A stretch of DNA of 64,000 nucleotides, taken from positions 124,001-188,000 of the forward strand of contig JAXGGA010000485.1 of NCBI GenBank assembly GCA_038373865.1, in the 5' to 3' direction. Positions 58,182-64,000 of the stretch are shown here, piece after piece (within the stretch, counting starts at the first letter, position 1; every line of letters starts with the position of its first letter). The DNA is from Uloborus plumipes. Lineage: Eukaryota > Arthropoda > Arachnida > Araneae > Uloboridae. Made by a program: the position numbers and the translations under genes. The notes beneath the pieces are model-generated. The model saw only the letters and a list, made by a program, of their open reading frames with translations, was not told the DNA's origin and did not search any database.

Positions 58182-61100
58182 TTACGAACTATGGCCATAG
58201 TATGGGGCTAGCCGATCATAATGTACAACCCTAGGTTTTGAATGTGATGACTTCTGGATCCTCACTACGACGTCGTTCAGCCGGTGAAGGACTGTGTAGG
58301 GTCCATCCCAATGCGACTGCAATTTGGGTGACAGACCTTTACGTCGGATGGGATTCCATAGCCACACCTTGTCACCTTCTTGAAAGTCATGGCCAGTGGA
58401 CCTTGTGTCGTATCGGGTCTTCATTTTCTCCGTCGCGATGTTGATTCGCTCCCGTGCGAAGTGATGAACGTCCTCCAACCGGGCCTGGAGATCCTGGACG
58501 TACTCCTCAGGCGATGAAGGCGCATCTGGAGGGAGACCGAAGACGAGATCACAAGGTAGCCGAAGCTCTCGGCCGAAGAGCATCTGTGATGGGGAATATC
58601 CGGTGGTCTCGTGGACAGCACTGCGGTAGGCCAGCAGGAACAGAGGAAGTTTCTTGTCCCAATCCTGTTGATTTTTGGAGACCATAAGCGAGAGATTATT
58701 AAGGATTGTCCTGTTGAATCTCTCCACCATGCCGTCCGATTGTGGGTGTAGTGGTGTCGTTCGAGTTTTCTCAATTTTGAGGATATTACATAGGCCCTTA
58801 AACACAGCAGAGATGAAGTTTCTTCCCTGATCGGAATGGATCTGCAAAGGTGTCCCATATCTCGAGATCCAATGCTGGACTAGAGTCTCTGCTACAGTGG
58901 TAGCTTCTTGATCCGGAATGGAATATGCTTCGGGCCATTTGGTGAAATAGTCAATGGCAACGAGGATGTATTTGTTCCCATCAGTAGTTTTCGGTAGAGG
59001 ACCAAGAATGTCGATCCCGATTCGTTCGAAAGGAGCTCCTACGTTGTAAAGATGTAGTTTCCCGCGGCTTCTTCTCTTCGGTCCTTTACGGGCAGCACAG
59101 GCGTCACAAGAATGACACCACTTCTCCACGTCATCCTTCGCCTTGCTCCAGAAGAAGCGCTCTCGAACCTTGTGGAGGGTTTTCAGGATACCAAAGTGTC
59201 CTCCAGTCGGACTACTGTGCAATTCCTTTAGAACGTCTGGAATTCTTGATCTGGGAATGAGTAACTGCCATTTGAATGCTTTACCATCGTCAGATTCCCA
59301 TTTCCGATACAGGACGCCATTTCGCAACTGGAGAGATTTCCATAGAGCCCAGTATCTCTTCGTTGCAGGACTGTAGATAGAAACGTCTTGCCAACTAGGT
59401 CGCCGACTGTCCTTTTCCATTAACTCTATGATAGGCTTTAGGTCTGGGTCTTCAAGCTGATCTTTTCTAACTTGGTCGTCACTCCATGGATCAGGATCTG
59501 AAGATGATGAAGTAGCAGTAACTTGACAGGCAGTAGGGATTGTCATCCCGTACTGTTTCTCAATTCGGGAGCAATAATGGCAGTTCTCGGAACAAGGTCT
59601 TCTTGATAATGCGTCAGCATTACCGTGTGACGAACCTTTTCGGTGCTTAATCTCGATGTCATATTCCTGGAGCCGCTGTATCCACCTGGCTACCTGGCCC
59701 TCTGGATTCTTGAAATTCAACAGCCAAGTTAAAGAGGCATGATCAGTCCGGAGCAGGAATTTACGGCCGTAGAGGTAATGATGGAAATGTTCTACAGCTT
59801 TAACTATGGCGAGCAATTCCTTTCTCGTGACACAATAATTTCGCTCCGACTTGGATAAGCATTTGCTCCAGTAGGCAATGACATGTTCGTTACCGTCTAT
59901 TTCTTGAGATAAAACAGCTCCAACGCTCTCGTGGCTCGCATCAGTGTCAAGTATGAAGGATTTTCCAGGCTGAGGATAAGAGAGAATAGGCGTTGATGTT
60001 AAAGCCTCCTTCAGCTGTAGAAATGCATCCTCGCATTCTTTGGACCATTCAAATTTTTGTTTGCTCTCCGTCAGCTTATGCAAAGGTCGTGCAATGTTGG
60101 AAAAACCCTTCACAAACTTCCTGTAGTACGTGCAGAGCCCCAGGAAGCTTCGCAGCTGATGAACATTTTCGGGGCGGCTCCAATTCTTGACTGCGGATAC
60201 CTTGTCTGGATCTGTTCGTACACCCTCTGAAGAGATAATGTGACCAAGGTAGTTCACCTCACGGCGGAACAAATTACATTTGGACGGGCTTAACTTCAGG
60301 TTGGCTTCCTTAAGCTTTTGCAGCACCTTCCTAAGATTAGCCAAATGTTCCTCAAAACTGCGTCCTATGATGATGATGTCGTCCAAGTAGACAAGACAGG
60401 ATTCATAAGAGAGTCCTCTTAACACTGATTCCATAAGACGCTCGAACGTGGCTGGTGCATTGCAGAGGCCGAAGGGCATCACTTTAAACTGCCACAAGCC
60501 TTGTCCGGTTGTAAACGCCGTCTTCTCTCGGTCGTCGGGGTGTATCTCCACCTGCCAGTAGCCGCTGTTTAAATCCAGGGTCGAAAACCACTTGTGTCCG
60601 GAAAGGGTGTCCAGAGTGTCATCGATCCGTGGAAGAGGGTAACTGTCCTTCTTGGTGATGTCATTCAGGCGTCGGTAATCAACACAAAATCTGGTGGAGC
60701 CGTCTTTCTTTCGGACCAAGACGATAGGGGATGCCCAAGGACTGGATGAGGGTTCGATGACGTCATTCTCCTGCATCTCTTTCAAGAGGATCTCAACCTC
60801 TTCCTTCTTGGCGAACGGTAGTCGTCTTGGATGCTGCTTGATAGGGGGATGATCTCCAGTGTCGATTCTATGCTGCGTTAAATTCGTTCGACCAACATCC
60901 TCGGATGTAGATGAAAACACCTGCTTGAAGTTGTCCACCAATTTTTCCGCAGCGTATCTTTGATCCGTCGATAATGGTGCACTCCCAATTAATTTCGAAG
61001 TCAAGGACTCGGAAGGCACAGTCTCGGAGGAATCAACTCTTCTGATGATGCAGTTTACGGGAGTACAAGTTGCCAACACTTCTCCTTTCTTAATATTCCT

Positions 61101-62246
61101 CGGTCTTTCACTTACATTGGCGACTCTCACAGGAACTGCATTCCTTGAAAGGTCCACAAGCGTAGATGCCACTAGTACTCCTTTTGGGCTATTACTCTGG
61201 TTAGGATATTCAATTAGGCCGAATTTAAAGCTGTTGTTTTCCTTGATGGAGCCAGGTATTAGTAATTCTGATCTTGGGGGAATCAATAAATCTGTTTGGG
61301 CTATTATTTGATGAGCGGAGTTTAAATTATTTTCAGCATTGAAAATTGCTATGTCTTCCCTCGTCGAGTGCAGCTCATTATTTCTAAAGTCAATAGAAAA
61401 ATCAAATTTTCTCAAAAAGTCCAGTCCGAGAATGAAGGGATCTGTAATGTCAGCGACGAATGCCGTGTGATGGTAAGTGGCGCTTCCGAACATTATTTCT
61501 AAGTTCACTTTCCCTTCAATCTCGATTTTGTCACCTGTCACAGTTTGAAGAGTAACGCAGGGCGGCGTCCATAAGATCTTGAGTCCAAATTGATGAGCCA
61601 CATCAGTCCTAATGATGGTAACGTTGGCTCCTGTGTCCACAATCATTTCGCAGGGAAACCCATTCACATATGCGTAAATGAAGAGTCCGTTGCAGCCGCC
61701 ACTTCTTGGGGAAATCTGGAAAACTTTGGGAGACGTCTTCTTTTCTTGGAGAGCTTCGCAATTCCTTCGTACGTGGCCCTCACCGCCACATTTCCAGCAC
61801 TTCAGTGTTTGTCCACCTTGGTCTTTGCGAGCCGCAATCTTCTTCAGGGTCCCCGACATCTCTTTGATTTGTCGCTCAATGTCCGAGAGACGAGTTGAGT
61901 TCAAATCTTGGGCACTCACTTCCACGCCCCTGGTCGAATGGCGATCCTTGCGGGACATTTGCTGTGCAGCCTCGAACTTCATTGCGTAAACCAGACCGGA
62001 TTTAAGATCCTTAATGTCCGCCATCCGGAGAGCCATCTGAACTTCTGGATTTCGCACTCCATCTATGAAGTAGTTCAGGGCCAGGTTATCGCGAACACCC
62101 GAAGGACAGTCCGAGAAGACGAGATGGGAAAGCCTCTCAACGTCTGCTGCAAAAACTTGCAAAGTCTCTCCGGCCCTCTGCAGTCGGGATTTCAGCTGGA
62201 GTTGGCTGAATTCTTTTTGGCAGGATTCGCCAAAGCGAAGCTCCAA
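58182..62246 (-). CDS. Gypsy Gag C-terminus and Pol polyprotein
   Basis: 1,354 codons open, in the same frame as the upstream gag part. Domains: Gag C-terminal region to ~145; CCHC zinc knuckle at C150, C153, H158, C163; aspartic protease with DTGA at 204-207; reverse transcriptase with YLDD at 620-623; RNase H with D767, E810, D835 and D878; integrase zinc domain H1010, H1017, C1047, C1050; catalytic D1079, D1139 and E1175, the last two separated by the family's 35 residues; a GPY module at 1315-1317. All catalytic residues I can identify are present. The protein copies element RNA to DNA in a virus-like particle and integrates it. The first ATG here is internal; the true start is probably 62894. 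Confidence 0.93.
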   Translation of the reverse strand: MELRFGESCQKEFSQLQLKSRLQRAGETLQVFAADVERLSHLVFSDCPSGVRDNLALNYFIDGVRNPEVQMALRMADIKDLKSGLVYAMKFEAAQQMSRKDRHSTRGVEVSAQDLNSTRLSDIERQIKEMSGTLKKIAARKDQGGQTLKCWKCGGEGHVRRNCEALQEKKTSPKVFQISPRSGGCNGLFIYAYVNGFPCEMIVDTGANVTIIRTDVAHQFGLKILWTPPCVTLQTVTGDKIEIEGKVNLEIMFGSATYHHTAFVADITDPFILGLDFLRKFDFSIDFRNNELHSTREDIAIFNAENNLNSAHQIIAQTDLLIPPRSELLIPGSIKENNSFKFGLIEYPNQSNSPKGVLVASTLVDLSRNAVPVRVANVSERPRNIKKGEVLATCTPVNCIIRRVDSSETVPSESLTSKLIGSAPLSTDQRYAAEKLVDNFKQVFSSTSEDVGRTNLTQHRIDTGDHPPIKQHPRRLPFAKKEEVEILLKEMQENDVIEPSSSPWASPIVLVRKKDGSTRFCVDYRRLNDITKKDSYPLPRIDDTLDTLSGHKWFSTLDLNSGYWQVEIHPDDREKTAFTTGQGLWQFKVMPFGLCNAPATFERLMESVLRGLSYESCLVYLDDIIIIGRSFEEHLANLRKVLQKLKEANLKLSPSKCNLFRREVNYLGHIISSEGVRTDPDKVSAVKNWSRPENVHQLRSFLGLCTYYRKFVKGFSNIARPLHKLTESKQKFEWSKECEDAFLQLKEALTSTPILSYPQPGKSFILDTDASHESVGAVLSQEIDGNEHVIAYWSKCLSKSERNYCVTRKELLAIVKAVEHFHHYLYGRKFLLRTDHASLTWLLNFKNPEGQVARWIQRLQEYDIEIKHRKGSSHGNADALSRRPCSENCHYCSRIEKQYGMTIPTACQVTATSSSSDPDPWSDDQVRKDQLEDPDLKPIIELMEKDSRRPSWQDVSIYSPATKRYWALWKSLQLRNGVLYRKWESDDGKAFKWQLLIPRSRIPDVLKELHSSPTGGHFGILKTLHKVRERFFWSKAKDDVEKWCHSCDACAARKGPKRRSRGKLHLYNVGAPFERIGIDILGPLPKTTDGNKYILVAIDYFTKWPEAYSIPDQEATTVAETLVQHWISRYGTPLQIHSDQGRNFISAVFKGLCNILKIEKTRTTPLHPQSDGMVERFNRTILNNLSLMVSKNQQDWDKKLPLFLLAYRSAVHETTGYSPSQMLFGRELRLPCDLVFGLPPDAPSSPEEYVQDLQARLEDVHHFARERINIATEKMKTRYDTRSTGHDFQEGDKVWLWNPIRRKGLSPKLQSHWDGPYTVLHRLNDVVVRIQKSSHSKPRVVHYDRLAPYYGHSS

Positions 62247-62248
62247 GG

Positions 62249-62894
62249 CCGATGATAAGGCTTCGAAGTCATGGTGCTTGTCCTCTGGAAAGGTCTGTAG
62301 TATATCAGCTGCATCCCCTCTCAGCGAGGCTGCAAGTTGACAGGCTTTCGTGGAAGAGTCCTAGGAGTTTGCTTCTGCAACGATGAGGAACTGCTTCTTG
62401 TAAATATTTCACGAGGTCTTCCCGTCAAACGTAGCCAGTTTGATGGATGGACGAGAAGTTCCAGCTGCAGCTACACAGTCACTTGAGTTGTTGGAGGAGG
62501 CTGATAACTTCGATTCAAGTTCTTTAATTTTCTTTTCAACATTGTTTTCTACTGTGGTGATTCGATTCTCAACGCTGTCAACTTTCTCTTCCAGAGCCTC
62601 CACTTTATTTTCTACATTGGTGAATTTACTTTCCACCAAACTTTTCATTGACGTTAGATCGCTTTTAATTTCTTCAGCTAGATCATTTTTCAATTGTTCT
62701 TGATTAGTTGCCAGATCAATTTTTAATTGTTCTTGATTAGTAGCCATAATCGCCATATCATTCTTTAATTGTTCTTGATTCGCAGTCATGTCATTTTTTA
62801 ATTGTTCTTGATTCGCAGTCATGTCACTTTTAACAGCGTTGATCGCATCAAGGAGTTTTTGCAATTGTTCCTCCATTGCTCGAGTAATCACCAT
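62249..62894 (-). pseudogene. Gypsy Gag N-terminus, two nonsense codons
   Basis: ATG at 62894 opens 161 codons with a long coiled-coil made of repeated NQEQLKNDM-type units and heptad-rich helix (about residues 10-135). In the same frame a TGA (62409-62411) and a TAG (62361-62363) follow, after which the frame stays open into the Pol frame. Each stop is one G-to-A change from a tryptophan codon. Without them gag and pol would be one 1,570-residue polyprotein, as in several Gypsy clades. Gag forms the particle; this copy would give only the coiled-coil piece. Confidence 0.8.
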
Positions 62895-62970
62895 AAAATT
62901 CCGAAGTCAAAAAGTCCTTAGGAAGAAAAGTCCGAATTCACAGGTAATTCCAAGAAAGTCCTTGAAGATG

Positions 62971-62987
62971 CCCCACGTTGGGCGCCA
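62971..62987 (-). promoter_or_regulatory. primer-binding site
   Basis: Minus strand TGGCGCCCAACGTGGGG starts four bases inside the 5' LTR. TGG matches a tRNA CCA end. I did not identify the tRNA. Confidence 0.7.
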
Positions 62988-62991
62988 AAAT

Positions 62992-63597
62992 TGTAACGAG
63001 TCCGTAGCACCTTCAACTTTCTTCAAATGAGCATTCCAATCTTGAGGAAGTAACTATAAATTTATTTACAAGTATATACACTATTTACAATAAGAGCAGA
63101 AAACAATTGCTAAACATCCAGCAATTAGGCAGCAAACAGTACACTGTACTCTCAACAGTAACTCAGCACCACGTATCTAACGTGAACAGTAATTAAGCAA
63201 TTACAAAAGCAAAACAACCATCCGCTCAAAGCGAATGAAAACGAGTCACCAGATCAAATCTGAAAACAACTGACTGACTTGTGTTCAAGGCCAGCTATTT
63301 ATACACGGAAAGAAATTACGACAATATTCGAGAAAAACCTGGAATATTTTGTTTCATTCATAACTTTGAACAATCCATTCACAAATTCTAGCGATAAGAA
63401 AAAAAACCACGCGAAAATGTCTTCACGCTTATTAAAGTTAGGGCAAGTGTAAAAACTGCAAAGTGTTTCAGGGCCGGTATACAGATGATAAAAGTGATAT
63501 CTTCAGATACATTTGCAACATGTCGCCAGATAAAACCAAAACTAATGAAAATAAAGCAAGGCAGGAAAAACAACAACTATTTACAAGATTTGTAACA
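62992..63597 (-). repeat. LTR shared between two element copies
   Basis: 606 bp, about 99.5% like 57342-57949. On its left is the PBS and gag of one element; on its right a polypurine tract and pol 3' end of another. It therefore serves both as 5' and 3' LTR. Confidence 0.9.
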
Positions 63598-63829
63598 TTG
63601 CCCCCTTCCCAAGGACTGCACGTCCCGGGCAGTACAATCCCCAGAAAGGAAGCAAGGGAAAACTTACAGATACACACATTACATGATGACCAATCATAAA
63701 CATGATAAACAATAACAATGAGAACATGAAAGAAACACTAACATTGATAAAGTCATATTACAGACAATTAAAGGCAAAATTTATTTACAAAATTTACAAA
63801 CAAATTACCATGGTAGCTTTAGATTTATT

Positions 63830-64000
63830 TTACGAACTATGGCCATAGTATGGGGCTAGCCGATCATAATGTACAACCCTAGGTTTTGAATGTGATGACT
63901 TCTGGATCCTCACTACGACGTCGTTCAGCCGGTGAAGGACTGTGTAGGGTCCATCCCAATGCGACTGCAATTTGGGTGATAGACCTTTACGTCGGATGGG
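63830..64000 (-). CDS. Gypsy Pol 3' end of a second copy (runs off window)
   Basis: Matches 58182-58352 at constant offset 5648 with one visible difference (C to T near 63980). Stop codon at 63830-63832. Encodes the last ~57 residues of Pol, including the GPY module. The rest lies beyond the window. Confidence 0.9.
   Translation of the reverse strand, partial: PIRRKGLSPKLQSHWDGPYTVLHRLNDVVVRIQKSSHSKPRVVHYDRLAPYYGHSS

Larger units (their letters stand above)
57342..63597 (-). mobile_element. Ty3/Gypsy LTR retrotransposon, nearly intact
   Basis: Minus-strand element: 5' LTR 62992-63597, primer-binding site just inside, one long gag-pol frame, polypurine tract, 3' LTR 57342-57949. The domain order protease, reverse transcriptase, RNase H, integrase places it in Ty3/Gypsy (Metaviridae) rather than Copia. 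The LTRs differ at only about three positions over ~607 bases, so insertion was recent. No third frame of env type is seen. The 5' LTR doubles as the 3' LTR of another copy to the right. Confidence 0.93.

Overview
This is 64 kb of AT-rich eukaryotic DNA made almost entirely of transposable elements. There is no operon structure, no rRNA and no intact tRNA, and no confident host gene. Helitrons with CTAG ends, Tc1-like elements of a Tcb2-like type, a Penelope-like element, hAT and piggyBac relatives, fold-back MITEs and a young Ty3/Gypsy LTR element together point to an arthropod. A chelicerate such as a spider is my best guess, from the look of the Tc1 and Helitron families, but this is inference only.

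Layout. 0.3-8.6 kb: three minus-strand Helitrons, hAT MITEs with 8-bp target duplications, a palindromic fold-back element and a decayed autonomous-type hAT. 9.2-16 kb: a fold-back MITE, a broken Penelope-like element (reverse transcriptase plus GIY-YIG endonuclease) flanked by inverted Helitron-type sequence, a ~145-bp tandem repeat, and the first well-preserved copy of a repeat rich in TTGGCG/CGCCAA. 16-31 kb: a promoter-like island, three Tc1-like copies, a Harbinger-type MITE, one multi-pass membrane ORF (23.95-24.4 kb) that is the best candidate for a host exon, and a tRNA-derived SINE with a perfect target duplication. 31-44 kb: nested Helitrons, another long-TIR element, a piggyBac-type MITE, a TIR element nested in a hAT, a fourth Tc1 copy, and a hAT hosting another TTGGCG repeat.

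44.2-50.2 kb: a large imperfect palindrome whose right arm stops abruptly at 46385. From there 3.8 kb is composed almost only of A and C on the plus strand. All very long minus-strand reading frames here are compositional. The arrangement looks like sequencing or assembly failure at an inverted repeat, although a genuine strand-asymmetric block cannot be excluded from sequence alone.

50.2-57.3 kb: a third fold-back copy, a duplicated ~300-bp segment next to a Helitron end, a hAT MITE and an old palindrome. 57.3-64 kb: a recent Ty3/Gypsy element on the minus strand with near-identical LTRs. Its right LTR is shared with the 3' end of a second internal region, so the locus is a tandem array. Its single gag-pol frame has two nonsense codons in gag. 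The sequence records repeated insertion and decay rather than a cooperating gene set. The four Tc1 copies, the PLE, the large hAT and gag are all visibly disabled; only the 58182-62246 gag/pol frame is fully open.
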